A program made the translations under genes and the position numbers. The notes under the pieces are model-generated. The model was not told the origin of the DNA and ran no database searches. It saw nothing but the letters and a program-made list of their open reading frames with translations. From Aurantiacibacter xanthus (GTDB lineage Bacteria; Pseudomonadota; Alphaproteobacteria; Sphingomonadales; Sphingomonadaceae), in assembly GCF_003584015.1 (NCBI RefSeq), contig NZ_QXFM01000117.1:62001-126000 (forward strand): DNA of 64,000 nucleotides, read 5' to 3'. Of this stretch, positions 34,312-43,922 are shown one piece after another; the first letter of the stretch is position 1; each line of letters opens with the position of its first letter.

Positions 34312-35154
34312 TCAGTTGGTGCCGAGCGCCTTGGGCAGCGCCGGGTCTGCGCCCCATTCGGTCCAGCTGCCATCGTAGAGCGCGACCTCGTCATTACCCA
34401 GTCGGCGCAGCGCCAGTGCAAGCGCGCAGGCGACCACGCCGCCGCCGCAGCTGACCACCGCGGGCCGCGCCGTATCGACGCCATGCCCGGCAAACAACGC
34501 GCGCAGTTCGTCGTCCGATTTCATCAGCCCTTCTGGCGTGAACAGATCCCAGAACGGAACGTTGATCGAGCCGGGGACATGGCCGGGCGCAATGCCGGGC
34601 GTGGGGTCGTCGTCCTGCCCGGTGAAATGCTGCGAGCCGCGCCCGTCGAGGTGCAGGCGTTCGCGCGTCTCGATATTGGCGAGCACATCGCCCTTGGCAT
34701 AGAGCCGCGAGGGATCGAAGCTGGCGACATAACTGCTGGCCGGACGCGAAACCTCACCGCTTTCGAGCGGACGGCCTTCGGCCTTCCAGCGCGCCAGCCC
34801 GCCATCGAGCACGTAGACCTGCTCCAGCCCGAACAGGCGGAACATGAACCAGGCGCGCATGGCGGTCTTCACCACGCTGTCGTCATAGATGACGATGCGC
34901 TGCGAATTGTCGATGCCGAGCTGGCGCATCCGCTGCTCGAACCGGGCCTTGGTCGGCAGCGTGTTGTCGGTTGCGGCATCCGGGTCGACCAGCGTCAGCA
35001 GGTCGAGGAACACCGCGCCGGGAATGTGCCCGGCTGCATATTCAGCCGCAGAGTCGCGCTCGGGCTCGAAATGGTGGCGGGTGGCATCGACGATGCAGAT
35101 GTCGGGCGCATCAAGCTGCCCGGCAAGCCAGTCGGTCGAGACAAGATCGGTCAT
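34312..35154 (-). CDS. sseA: Two-domain rhodanese (3-mercaptopyruvate/thiosulfate sulfurtransferase)
   Basis: A 280-aa tandem rhodanese. The first, inactive domain ends with VYVLDGGLARWKAEGRP; the second carries the persulfide Cys236 in the loop SCGGGVVAC, where SseA proteins usually have CGSGVTA, and ends with YDGSWTEWG. It transfers sulfane sulfur from mercaptopyruvate or thiosulfate. Co-location with a glutathione transferase and an MFS gene suggests a role in thiol handling of that operon; it lies 59 bp below the MFS gene. Confidence 0.88.
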   Translation of the reverse strand: MTDLVSTDWLAGQLDAPDICIVDATRHHFEPERDSAAEYAAGHIPGAVFLDLLTLVDPDAATDNTLPTKARFEQRMRQLGIDNSQRIVIYDDSVVKTAMRAWFMFRLFGLEQVYVLDGGLARWKAEGRPLESGEVSRPASSYVASFDPSRLYAKGDVLANIETRERLHLDGRGSQHFTGQDDDPTPGIAPGHVPGSINVPFWDLFTPEGLMKSDDELRALFAGHGVDTARPAVVSCGGGVVACALALALRRLGNDEVALYDGSWTEWGADPALPKALGTN

Positions 35155-35213
35155 TGCGAAACTCTCCCAAGGTCTGTCCGGCGGCAGCTGACCTGCGATC
35201 CGGACCGGTTAGT

Positions 35214-36566
35214 CTAACGCCGCCAGTTGCGGGCGGTCTCGGCGTCGGCCTCCAGATAGCGGCCCGCCAGCAGCATGAACGGTCCCGCCACCACCGCCAC
35301 CGCGGCGGTAATGCTCATCGAATAGCGGATTGCCTCATCGCCCCAGATCGCACCGAAACTGTCGTTCATCAGACCGACTGCAAGCGGCCCCATGATGTCG
35401 CCCAGCATCGAGTTCGCGAGCAGGTAAAAGGCCATGCCGAAGGTGCGGATCTCGGGCGGCATGACCTGCACCAGCAGCAGCGAGATCAGCGGCACGGCCA
35501 TGGTCACGGCAAAGCTGTCGATCCCCGCGCCGATGGCGATGACCCACAGGTCGGAGGAATAGAGGAACAGATACTGGGCAAGGCCGACGATCACGAAGCA
35601 GATGGTCGGCAACCAGAACTGCCAGCGCGTGTCGCGCCGCATCAGCCGGGCCAGCACCACGCCGCCAGTCAGACCGCCAGCCAGCCCGCAAATCCCGCGC
35701 ACCGGCCCCAGCACGCTGGCGCTCTCGCCCACGCTGATCTGGTGGACGCGCACCAGGAAAGTGGTGCCCCACACGGTGTAGGCATAGAACGAGATGATCA
35801 GCAGCGACGCCGACAGCGTGATGAAGATGAAGGTGCGCTGGCGCAGCATGAAGGCCAGCGATTCCCGGAACGCGGGCTTTTCCAGCTCCGCCATCGGCTG
35901 CTCGGCCTCGTCGCGTTTGTCGAACTGGCCGCGCAGCGGTTCCTTCACTGTCGTCAGCAGCAACAGCCCGAGCACCATGCCGATGGATCCCGCCAGCCAG
36001 TAAACGGTGCGCCAGCCATGGATTTCGGCGATCCAGCCCGCCGCCGGGGTCAGCACCAGGCTGGAGAGCGAGGTGCCCGAGACCATGATCGAAAAGGCGA
36101 TCGGCCGCTTCATCGGGTTGAACAGGTCGGACAGCATCGAGGTGCTCGATGGCGTACCCGCCGCCTCCCCCGCACCCATCAGGAAGCGGGTGGCCGCAAG
36201 ATGCCAGAAGTTCTGCGCAAAGCCGGTGAGGACCGTCATCAGGCTCCAGAACGAGAAGCCCAGTCCGATGATCACCTTGCGGCTCTTGCGGTCGGCGATC
36301 CGGGCGATGGGGATGCCCATGAACGAATAGACCAGCACGAAGATCAGGCCGGTCAGCAGACCAAGCTGGGTATCGGTGAGATCGAGGTCTTTCTGGATGA
36401 ACGGAAACAGCAGCGAAATCAGCAGCCGGTCGAAATAGTTGAAGGCATAGACCAGCGTGAGCATGCCCAGCGCATAGATCGACCCGAGGGTCCAGCCTCC
36501 GGGGGCGCGGGCGCTCAGACCGGCGGCGGCCCCGTTCCCTTCCTGCGCGCGAGAATCAACCGGCAT
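35214..36566 (-). CDS. MFS transporter (spinster-like)
   Basis: A 450-aa twelve-helix major facilitator with ARIADRKSRKVIIG between helices 2 and 3 and FLMGAGEAAGTPSS in helix 5. It lies 92 bp below a TonB receptor gene and 59 bp above the sulfurtransferase gene, all on the minus strand, consistent with a receptor-importer-enzyme operon for one substrate. Confidence 0.87.
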   Translation of the reverse strand: MPVDSRAQEGNGAAAGLSARAPGGWTLGSIYALGMLTLVYAFNYFDRLLISLLFPFIQKDLDLTDTQLGLLTGLIFVLVYSFMGIPIARIADRKSRKVIIGLGFSFWSLMTVLTGFAQNFWHLAATRFLMGAGEAAGTPSSTSMLSDLFNPMKRPIAFSIMVSGTSLSSLVLTPAAGWIAEIHGWRTVYWLAGSIGMVLGLLLLTTVKEPLRGQFDKRDEAEQPMAELEKPAFRESLAFMLRQRTFIFITLSASLLIISFYAYTVWGTTFLVRVHQISVGESASVLGPVRGICGLAGGLTGGVVLARLMRRDTRWQFWLPTICFVIVGLAQYLFLYSSDLWVIAIGAGIDSFAVTMAVPLISLLLVQVMPPEIRTFGMAFYLLANSMLGDIMGPLAVGLMNDSFGAIWGDEAIRYSMSITAAVAVVAGPFMLLAGRYLEADAETARNWRR

Positions 36567-36658
36567 CGTTCATCCTGTCCGTCTGGTGCTGCAAGAAAAG
36601 GGCGTTCCCCGGCATGCTACCTGCTGGTGACACACCGGGAGACGATTTGCCAACGAGG

Positions 36659-39163
36659 TCAGAAGTTCACCCGCAGCTTGGCATAGTAGTAGCCGCCATT
36701 GATGCCGAACGGCGAAGCCAGCATCGGCATGTTGTAGACATAGGTGCCGTCTGCCGGACGCAGCACGCCGCCATCGTTGATGGTGGGCGCGGTATCGGGC
36801 CGCTTGTCGAACAGGTTGTTCGCCCCGATCCCGAAGGTCATGCCGTCAGCGAATTCATACTGGATGTCGATGTCGGTAACGGCGGTGGTGCCCATCGTCT
36901 GGCGGGTGCCGCCAACGCCTGTGCCGTTAAGGCTCAGGATGCGGGAGACTTCGCCGTAGATGCTTTCGCGCAGGGTCGCGCTGAACGCACCCCTGCGGTA
37001 GGTCAGCGAGGGCAGCAGGCGCCACTTCGGCGTCGCATCCTCAAGGATCGTCATCGCCGACGGCCCCAGCAGCGCAACCTGCCCGAAGGCCTCCGACGTC
37101 ACCGCCGCTGGCAGCGCAGCCTGACGGCGCACTTCGGTGTCGTTGATGTTGAAGCCGACATAGGCGTTGACGCGCGACTGGTCGTCGAGGTCGAAATCGT
37201 AGCTCACTGTGGCGTCGATGCCGCGGGTGCGGGTGTCGGCGGCATTGGTGAAGATCTGCATCGCGACATAGCCCTGCGTGCCGTCGAGCGTGTTGCCACG
37301 GTCGGCAATCGCATCGAGCACACCCTGCGAGACCACGTTCGGTCCCAGCTTGCCGAGCAGGAAGCCCGAGGACAGGATGCGGTCATCGATATCGGTCTGA
37401 TAGGCGTCGATAGTCATCTGCAGGCCGGGTGCCGGGTTCAGCACCAGACCAAGGCTGAGGTTGACCGATTCCTCGGGGCTCAGTGCACTGAAGCCAGCGG
37501 TGGCAGCGCCTGCCGAGTTGGCCGGAACCAGCACGATGGCATAGGTCGGCGTCAGCGTGGTCGAGGAGTAGAACTCCTGCTGCAGGGTCGGCGCGCGGAA
37601 GCCGGTGCTGACCGTGCCGCGCACGGCGATGGCGTCCGACAGGTCATAGCGCGCGGTCAGCTTGCCGATCGTGGTATCGCCGAAGTCGGTGTAGTGCTCG
37701 AAGCGACCGGCCAGATCGACCTGGAAGCCTTCGAAAAGATCGACCGACAGATCGACATAGGCCGCAACGTTCGAACGCGAGTGATCCCCGGCGTCGGTCT
37801 CCTGGAAACCCGGATAGCCCTGCCCGCCTTCCTTGTAGGTCGAGTTTGCATCGCCCTGCCTGATCTTGAAGGTCTCGCGCCGGTGCTCGGCGCCGAAGGC
37901 GACGTTCAACGGAGTGGCAAGGCCGACCTCGAACTCGCGGCTGATGTCGAGGTTGTTGGTCCACTGGGTGGAGACAAAGCCGCCGTTGTAGAACTCGGTC
38001 GGGGTCGCGCCGGTTTCGGCATAGAGCGAAGCGTTGGCGCTATGGTCGAGCCACAGGGCCTGGGTATCGTGGCCATAGGTCGAGGACAGATCCCAGCGCC
38101 AGCCCGAAGCTTCACCGCGCAGGCCGAAGGTGAAGGCCAAGTCATCCTCGCGGAACACCTGCCGCGGGCTGAACCCGGTGGGATAGAGCGCCACGGTTTC
38201 CCCATCGACCTGAGTGGTGACGGCGCTGGCAAGGCGGTAGTTCTGGAACGCCCCGGCATAGCGGTGGCTGTAGGTGCCGAAACTATACAGCTCGGTATCG
38301 CCCCCCAGCTCGTAACCCGCATTGTAGGCGAAGTTGTAGAGCCGGTACATGGCATCGCCCTGGGCGATGTTCACATAGGGATAGTGCTCGTTGGTGGCCA
38401 CGCCAATCGCATCGAGGTCGCTCAGATCGTCGCGTACGCTGCCGTCGGGGTTCTGCGCGCGGTAGTCGATCCCGCCGACCTGGCTGCGCTCGTGAATGCG
38501 CGCTTCGCCGGTCAGGTTGAGATAGCCGCTGCTGCCGAGCGGCAGGCCAAGGTTGACCTGCGCATTGCCGGTTTCGCCGTCGCCCTTGAAATACTGGCCG
38601 CCGGTGAGGCTGACGCTGCGGCTGGTGGCCGAATCCTTGAGGATGATGTTGATCACACCGGCAATCGCATCGGTGCCATACTGTGCCGCCGCGCCGTCCT
38701 GCAGCACTTCGACGCGGGCGATTGCATCAACCGGGATCAGATTGAGGTCAGCCGCCGCAGCGCCCTGATAGGCGCCCGAGCCGGGGGAAACCTGGAAGTT
38801 CGCACTGGGATGGCGACGCTTGCCGTTGATCAGGACCAGCGTGTGGTTCGGGTTGAGACCGCGCAGCGCTGCTGAAAGGGTGAAGTTGCCGGTGTCTCCG
38901 CCCAGCGACTGCGCAGTGATCGAGGGCAGGTTCTGTTGCAGGCCCTGCGTCAGGTCCGGCTGACCGACCCGCTCGAAGGCGTCGGCACCGACGATCTGGA
39001 TCGGCGCGGCGCTGTCGGAGGCGGCAACGCCCTGCGCGCGGGTGCCTGTGACGATGATGGTCGACGACGAGCTGCCAGCATCGTCCGCCTGCGCCGCTGC
39101 CTGTGTCGACAAAGCAGCCGCAACGCATGCGACCAGACTGGTGCTCCAGTAAAGATGCGTCAT
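36659..39163 (-). CDS. TonB-dependent outer-membrane receptor
   Basis: An 834-aa receptor. The signal peptide ends at STQAAAQ, followed by STIIVTGTRAQG, plug domain (VEVLQDGAAAQYGTDAIAGVINIIL) and a barrel ending YAKLRVNF. The ATG at 39163 has a GGAGGAACGGGG site; the reading frame upstream to 39445 has no signal-peptide character. It belongs to the branch with long plug domains typical for aromatic or plant-polymer uptake in sphingomonads. It is first in the putative operon with MFS, sulfurtransferase and LigE-like genes. Confidence 0.9.
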   Translation of the reverse strand: MTHLYWSTSLVACVAAALSTQAAAQADDAGSSSSTIIVTGTRAQGVAASDSAAPIQIVGADAFERVGQPDLTQGLQQNLPSITAQSLGGDTGNFTLSAALRGLNPNHTLVLINGKRRHPSANFQVSPGSGAYQGAAAADLNLIPVDAIARVEVLQDGAAAQYGTDAIAGVINIILKDSATSRSVSLTGGQYFKGDGETGNAQVNLGLPLGSSGYLNLTGEARIHERSQVGGIDYRAQNPDGSVRDDLSDLDAIGVATNEHYPYVNIAQGDAMYRLYNFAYNAGYELGGDTELYSFGTYSHRYAGAFQNYRLASAVTTQVDGETVALYPTGFSPRQVFREDDLAFTFGLRGEASGWRWDLSSTYGHDTQALWLDHSANASLYAETGATPTEFYNGGFVSTQWTNNLDISREFEVGLATPLNVAFGAEHRRETFKIRQGDANSTYKEGGQGYPGFQETDAGDHSRSNVAAYVDLSVDLFEGFQVDLAGRFEHYTDFGDTTIGKLTARYDLSDAIAVRGTVSTGFRAPTLQQEFYSSTTLTPTYAIVLVPANSAGAATAGFSALSPEESVNLSLGLVLNPAPGLQMTIDAYQTDIDDRILSSGFLLGKLGPNVVSQGVLDAIADRGNTLDGTQGYVAMQIFTNAADTRTRGIDATVSYDFDLDDQSRVNAYVGFNINDTEVRRQAALPAAVTSEAFGQVALLGPSAMTILEDATPKWRLLPSLTYRRGAFSATLRESIYGEVSRILSLNGTGVGGTRQTMGTTAVTDIDIQYEFADGMTFGIGANNLFDKRPDTAPTINDGGVLRPADGTYVYNMPMLASPFGINGGYYYAKLRVNF

Positions 39164-39304
39164 TTCCCCGTTCCTCCCGAATTTTGGACTCTGTCGGTCG
39201 CGAGCCCGAAGCTCGCTGGCGGCCCGTAGACCGGTGACAGCCGGCTCCTTTTCCGCGCCCTGCCTATCGGATATGTCGAAGCGCTCTCGCAAGCACATCG
39301 GGTA

Positions 39305-39317
39305 GATAGTCACTATC
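39305..39317. promoter_or_regulatory. Palindrome in the receptor/MFS divergent region
   Basis: GATAGTCACTATC, a perfect 6-1-6 repeat, lies 142 bp upstream of the receptor start in the 367-bp AT-rich gap that also holds the promoter of the MFS gene at 39531. It is an operator candidate of unknown regulator. Confidence 0.3.
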
Positions 39318-39530
39318 GACAATGTGCATATTTGGCATTGGATCAGCCAACCCTCCGCCCTACTGCGATCTCTCCGGTCCGAGGGAGCATACGGGATCAA
39401 AACTTCATTGCCAAAAGCATCATTTTCATTTGCTTTGACAACCATTTTGGGCGTAGCTTTGCTTTCATAGAGAAAGAGTCGCGCGCCGCAAAACTAGGCT
39501 GAAAACAGCTGGGGCGCGCCGGGAGAAGGT

Positions 39531-40835
39531 ATGTTTAGACTAGACGCTGCATTCCGTGCGGAATTGCGGCAGAATTGGCCCATTCTGCTGATCGCCTTTG
39601 TTTGCTTCCTGTTCGGCTTTGCCGCGCCGGCCTACGCCCTGCCATTCATTTTCCCCGAAGCTATCAAGGAATTTGGCTGGAACCGGGAGGAGGTGACACT
39701 GCTCGCTTCGTCGAAATACGCCGTGGGCGCGATTGCGGCGATTGCCGTCGGTCGCGTGGTCGACTGGACCGGGGCCTGGCTCTCGCTGATCGTCACCGTC
39801 TCGATGGGTGGAGCGGCGCTGATCAGCTTCCTGTGGATCGACAATCTGACCCAGTACTACATGTCAGGCGTTCTGCTCGGCTTTGCCTCAGGCGGAACCA
39901 TGGTCGCGCTCAAGGTGCTCATTTCCCGCAGTTTTCATGCCTCGCAGGGAACGGCCATGGGCATGGCCCTGCTGGGCACGGTGGCCGGGTCTATCATCCT
40001 ACCCTTTATCATCACCGTCACCATCGCCGCCTTTGGCTGGCGGATGGGCATTGCCACAATATCGGCAGGCATCTGGATCGTAGCCCTTCCCCTGCTGGTG
40101 TTCGGACTGTTTTCCCGGCGCATGTCGTTCGGCCACCGCATCACGCGCGAAGACCGGCTGGCCGCGGCCAGCAAGGGCGACACCCTCCCCCTGCGAACCA
40201 TCATCAGGGAACCACGCTTCTGGCTGATCGGCATCGCGGTGTTTCTGGTCGGCGGCGTGGACATGGCCTTCACCCAGCATCAGGTGCTGATCTTCAACGA
40301 TTTCGGCATGGCGCCGGAGTGGGTTGCGCTGGCGGTCAGTGGCCTTGGCGTCATGGGCATCGCAACCCGGCTGATCGTCGGCAACATCCTCGACCGTTCG
40401 TCGAACAAGGGACTGGCCGCTTGCTGGGTGATGCTGAGCATTTCGGTGGTTCTGGCTTTCGGTCTGGCCAGCCCGCTGATCGTGATGGCCTTCATCGTCA
40501 CCCGCGCCATCGGCCACTCCGCCGTGATGCTCGACACCGGGGTGATGACCAAGCATGTCTACGGCCCGAGCCAGCTCGGCACCATGCTCGGGATTTACAC
40601 CGCGATGGTCAGCACGGGCTTTGCTATTGGCCCGTGGCTGATGGGCAAGCTCTATGATGTCTACGGCAACTACGGCGTGGCCTTTGTCGTGTTTGCCATT
40701 CTGCCGCTGGTTTCCTCAGCGCTGATCTGGCGCGTCAGGCCGGTCTTCTGGGAAAAGATGAAGCAGGCAAATCGGGCGCGGGAGGACAAGGAACCCATCC
40801 CTCTCACCGCGCCCACCATGGTGGGCCGCAGCTAA
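39531..40835 (+). CDS. MFS transporter (oxalate/formate antiporter-like, monocarboxylate type)
   Basis: A 434-aa twelve-helix major facilitator of the monocarboxylate/OFA-like group (FGFAAPAYALPFIFPEAIKEFGWNREE at helix 1-2, GRVVDWTGAW between helices 2 and 3, STGFAIGPWLMGKLYDVYGNY near helix 11). It probably carries an aromatic or short organic acid. It is divergent from the TonB receptor gene and convergent with the CoA-ligase operon, so it may import the hydroxycinnamate that operon degrades. Confidence 0.85.
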   Translation: MFRLDAAFRAELRQNWPILLIAFVCFLFGFAAPAYALPFIFPEAIKEFGWNREEVTLLASSKYAVGAIAAIAVGRVVDWTGAWLSLIVTVSMGGAALISFLWIDNLTQYYMSGVLLGFASGGTMVALKVLISRSFHASQGTAMGMALLGTVAGSIILPFIITVTIAAFGWRMGIATISAGIWIVALPLLVFGLFSRRMSFGHRITREDRLAAASKGDTLPLRTIIREPRFWLIGIAVFLVGGVDMAFTQHQVLIFNDFGMAPEWVALAVSGLGVMGIATRLIVGNILDRSSNKGLAACWVMLSISVVLAFGLASPLIVMAFIVTRAIGHSAVMLDTGVMTKHVYGPSQLGTMLGIYTAMVSTGFAIGPWLMGKLYDVYGNYGVAFVVFAILPLVSSALIWRVRPVFWEKMKQANRAREDKEPIPLTAPTMVGRS

Positions 40836-40851
40836 GCTCATACAACTCAAA

Positions 40852-40897
40852 AAGGGAGGGCGGGATTGCCGATAGTGGCAAATCCCGCCCCCTTTTT
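40852..40897. terminator. Bidirectional terminator
   Basis: A GC-rich stem (GGGCGGGATT pairing with AATCCCGCCC) flanked by AAAAAGGG on one side and CCCTTTTT on the other serves the convergent MFS and CoA-ligase genes. Confidence 0.75.
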
Positions 40898-40924
40898 CCT
40901 GTGCCCGGAACGGGCCGGGCCGCG

Positions 40925-43066
40925 TCAGGAGTGGAAACTGGCCAAGGCGTCGAGCGCCATGCACCCCTTCCCCTGTTCGTAGACCCGCAAGGGATTGATC
41001 TCGATCTCGCGCAGTGACGGCTCTGCCCGCAAGGCAGCCCCCACCAGCGCAGCCACCTCGACCAGCGCATCGAGATCGCAGGCAGGGCGGCCACGTCCGC
41101 CCGTCAGCACCGGAGCTGCACGCAACCGGCGTAGCTCAGCCTTGATATCCTGCTCGGCCAGATCGGCGGGGAACAGGCAGAAATCGCGCATCGCTTCGGC
41201 CCAGATGCCCCCCATGCCGACCATGACCACAACACCCCAATCCGGGTCGCGACGCGCCGCCACGATCATCTCGACACCGGCAGGCGCCATCTGCTCGATC
41301 AGAATACCATCCAGCGCCGCGCCGTTCAGGGCCCTGCCGACAGAGGCGCTCATCCGGTCCCACGCAGCGCGAAGAGCTGCCTCGTCAGCGAGCATCAGTT
41401 CGACACCGCCCGCCTCGGTCTTGTGCAGCAGATGTTCTGCCTGTGCTTTCAGCGCGACCGGGTAGCCGATGGCCGCTGCAATCGCGGTCGCCTCTTCAAT
41501 TGTGCGAGCCAGCCCCGATTGCGGAACCGGCACCCCGATATCATGCAGAAGCGCCTTGGCCCGGTGTTCCGGCAGGTTGCCGCCCGGCGCGCCATCGAGG
41601 CTCAGCGAAAGCCGGGTGGCGGCGCTGCGCCCGGCGCGCTCCAGGTTGCGACCATAGCGGGTGATGGCCGCCATCGTTCGCAGCGAGCGTTCGGGCGAGC
41701 GTGTGAAATGGACATTGCCCTCCGCCAGCTTGTCGTGAAAAGTCTGCGGCAGCTGCGATCCATCGCCCATCAGCGAAAGCGAGACCGGCTTCTGCGCGTT
41801 CGACAAGGCTGGCTGCAACCCCTCGAAATAGCGCAGCGACTGCATCCCCCCGCCCGGCGTGATGGCGACGACGACGCTGCCGATCTCGGGATCGTCGAGC
41901 AAGGCTTGCAGCCCTTTGCCGAGCAGATCCGGCTGCTGCATCGGCTGCGTGGTCAGATCCAGCGGATTGCCCGCATGAGCGAAGCTCGGCAACACGTTAT
42001 CGAGCACCGCCATGGTCTGCGGCGACAGCGCCGGGACATCCAGCCCCAGCCTGTCGCAATAGTCCAGCGATGACCCGCAGAAGGCGCCCGACGTGGTCAT
42101 GATGCCCAGCCCCTTGTGCGGAGCCTTCCCGCTGCGCGCGAGAATTTCGGCCACGTCGACGAACTCCTCCAGCGTTTCCACCATCACGGCCCCGGCGCGG
42201 CTGACCAGCTCACGCATGGCGGCATAGTCGCCCGCCATGGCTCCGCTGTGCGACTGCGCCGCTTCCTGCGCCCGCGCGCTGCGCCCCGGATGCATCAGCA
42301 CCACGGATTTGCCGCGCTCATTACAGGCCCGCACCGCCGCCAGAAAATCCTGCGGCCGGCGCACCTGCTCGGCATAGACCATCACCGATTGGGTGTGCCG
42401 ATCCTGCGCGAAATCGCTCAGAAAGTCCTCGATCCCCAGCATCGCCTCATTGCCAGTCGCTACCGAGTAGGACAGCGGCAGGCCCCGCGCCGTCAGCGCA
42501 AGGCAGCAATGGGCCATCATGCCGCCGCTTTGCGAAAGCACAGCCACGGCCGAACGGCTACCCGGACGATCCGCTTCGATGCCTCCGCGGCCAAAGCTGA
42601 CCGCCAGCGGCGCGACATAGTTGCGGTATCCGAGACAGTTGGGGCCGACGAGCCCCATGCCTGCCTGCTCCGCAATCTGCCGCAGCCGTTCCTGCGCCGC
42701 GCGGCCTTCTTCGCCCTGCTCGGCAAAACCGGAAGCGAAAACCGTCGCCGCGCCCATGCCGTGGCTGGCGCAGGCTTTCAGCGTATCCTCGATGGCCGGG
42801 CCGGGCACGGCGAGAATGGCCAGATCGATCCCCCACGGCAGATCCGCGACATCGGGCACACTGGTAAGGCCGTCCAGCTCGACCCCGCTGCGGCTGACAA
42901 GGTGGATTTCCCCACCAAAGCCGCTGCGCAGCAGGTTCGCCACGGCATTGCGTCCGGCGCTGCTTTCCTTGGCGGACACGCCGATGATGGCGACAGACCG
43001 GGGCCGAAGCACCCGGTCCATCATGGGACGAACAACGGTGCCCGCCATCTCCCCCGCATCAGTCAC
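40925..43066 (-). CDS. NDP-forming acyl-CoA synthetase (feruloyl-CoA synthetase candidate)
   Basis: A 713-aa CoA ligase of the NDP-forming type: CoA-binding Rossmann domain (about 20-110), succinyl-CoA-ligase-like domains with a SHSGAMAGD motif (His about 273), and a C-terminal ATP-grasp domain (about 480-713; GYPVALKAQAEHLLHKTEAGGV). I prefer the GTG at 43066, with GGAGG 7 bp upstream and 8 bp overlap with the upstream hydratase gene; a TTG 15 bp higher is possible. Next to a feruloyl-CoA hydratase/lyase it should activate ferulate or related hydroxycinnamates, as FerA does in Sphingobium. The acid specificity is inference. Confidence 0.82.
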   Translation of the reverse strand: MTDAGEMAGTVVRPMMDRVLRPRSVAIIGVSAKESSAGRNAVANLLRSGFGGEIHLVSRSGVELDGLTSVPDVADLPWGIDLAILAVPGPAIEDTLKACASHGMGAATVFASGFAEQGEEGRAAQERLRQIAEQAGMGLVGPNCLGYRNYVAPLAVSFGRGGIEADRPGSRSAVAVLSQSGGMMAHCCLALTARGLPLSYSVATGNEAMLGIEDFLSDFAQDRHTQSVMVYAEQVRRPQDFLAAVRACNERGKSVVLMHPGRSARAQEAAQSHSGAMAGDYAAMRELVSRAGAVMVETLEEFVDVAEILARSGKAPHKGLGIMTTSGAFCGSSLDYCDRLGLDVPALSPQTMAVLDNVLPSFAHAGNPLDLTTQPMQQPDLLGKGLQALLDDPEIGSVVVAITPGGGMQSLRYFEGLQPALSNAQKPVSLSLMGDGSQLPQTFHDKLAEGNVHFTRSPERSLRTMAAITRYGRNLERAGRSAATRLSLSLDGAPGGNLPEHRAKALLHDIGVPVPQSGLARTIEEATAIAAAIGYPVALKAQAEHLLHKTEAGGVELMLADEAALRAAWDRMSASVGRALNGAALDGILIEQMAPAGVEMIVAARRDPDWGVVVMVGMGGIWAEAMRDFCLFPADLAEQDIKAELRRLRAAPVLTGGRGRPACDLDALVEVAALVGAALRAEPSLREIEINPLRVYEQGKGCMALDALASFHS

Positions 43067-43901
43067 GCTTGTATCCTCCAAGCCCCGGCTTGTAGGTCTT
43101 GTCGTCCAGAAACTGCGCCATGCCCTTGCGGCGGCCTTTTTCCGGGTCCGATGCGGCAGTGGCAGCGGCCATGCTGCCGAGCACGGCTTCTGCCGTGCTC
43201 CAGTCCATCGATTCTACATATTTGAAGGCGGACTTCGCGTTGCGCAGAACCGTGGGGTTCTTGGTCAGCAGATTGCGCGCCACCTGCTCGACATGATCGC
43301 GCAGCTCGGCAAGCGGCACAGAGCGGTTGACCAGCCGCATCCGCGCGGCCTCCTGCCCGTCGAAGGGTTCACCGGTCATGATGTAATAGAGCGCATCGCG
43401 GTCGGTCATTACCTGAGCGACCGCACGGGTCACATTGCCCGCCGGGATGATGCCCCAGTTGATTTCCGACAGGCCGAACTGCGCCTCGTCCGCCGCAAAG
43501 GCCAGATCGCACGCCACCAGCGGTGTGAAGGCTCCGCCAAAGCACCAGCCGTTGACCATCGCGATAGTGGGCTTGGCGTAGTGCATCAGCTTGCGCCACA
43601 TCCAGTCGGTGGCCATGCGCCGGACCCGCGCCTGCACCACAGGGGATTCGCCTTCCACCTCGCGGAAGTACTCCTTCAGATCCATCCCTGCCGAAAACGA
43701 CTCCCCGGCCCCGGTCAGGACTACCACGCCAATATCGTCGCGCAGTTCGATCTCATCGAGCAAAGAGATCATTTCGCGATTGAGCGTCGGGCTCATCGCA
43801 TTGCGCTTTTCCGGGCGGTTCAGCGTGACCCAGCCGATCCCGTCGTCCACATCGAGTTTGACGGTGGTGTAGGCCTGCGGTTGCGCAGTGGTTTCAGACA
43901 T
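43059..43901 (-). CDS. ech: Feruloyl/p-hydroxycinnamoyl-CoA hydratase-lyase
   Basis: A 280-aa crotonase-family enzyme that hydrates the side-chain double bond of hydroxycinnamoyl-CoA and splits it by retro-aldol reaction to an aromatic aldehyde (vanillin, 4-hydroxybenzaldehyde) and acetyl-CoA. Signature segments match HCHL/Ech: RPEKRNAMSPTLNREM, AGMDLKEYFREV, AMVNGWCFGGAF, FGLSEINWG with catalytic Glu146, and KPGLGGYKR at the C-terminus. The position of HCHL Ser123 is Thr126 here. It lies 21 bp below the MarR gene and overlaps the CoA ligase gene, matching the fer gene set of Sphingobium. Confidence 0.92.
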   Translation of the reverse strand: MSETTAQPQAYTTVKLDVDDGIGWVTLNRPEKRNAMSPTLNREMISLLDEIELRDDIGVVVLTGAGESFSAGMDLKEYFREVEGESPVVQARVRRMATDWMWRKLMHYAKPTIAMVNGWCFGGAFTPLVACDLAFAADEAQFGLSEINWGIIPAGNVTRAVAQVMTDRDALYYIMTGEPFDGQEAARMRLVNRSVPLAELRDHVEQVARNLLTKNPTVLRNAKSAFKYVESMDWSTAEAVLGSMAAATAASDPEKGRRKGMAQFLDDKTYKPGLGGYKRD

Positions 43902-43922
43902 ACTCTTTCCCTTTTCTTGTTA

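Noticed and set aside
36614-38875. Long plus-strand open frame (753 codons)
   Set aside because: Antisense to the TonB receptor gene with no recognisable domain; a codon-bias shadow.
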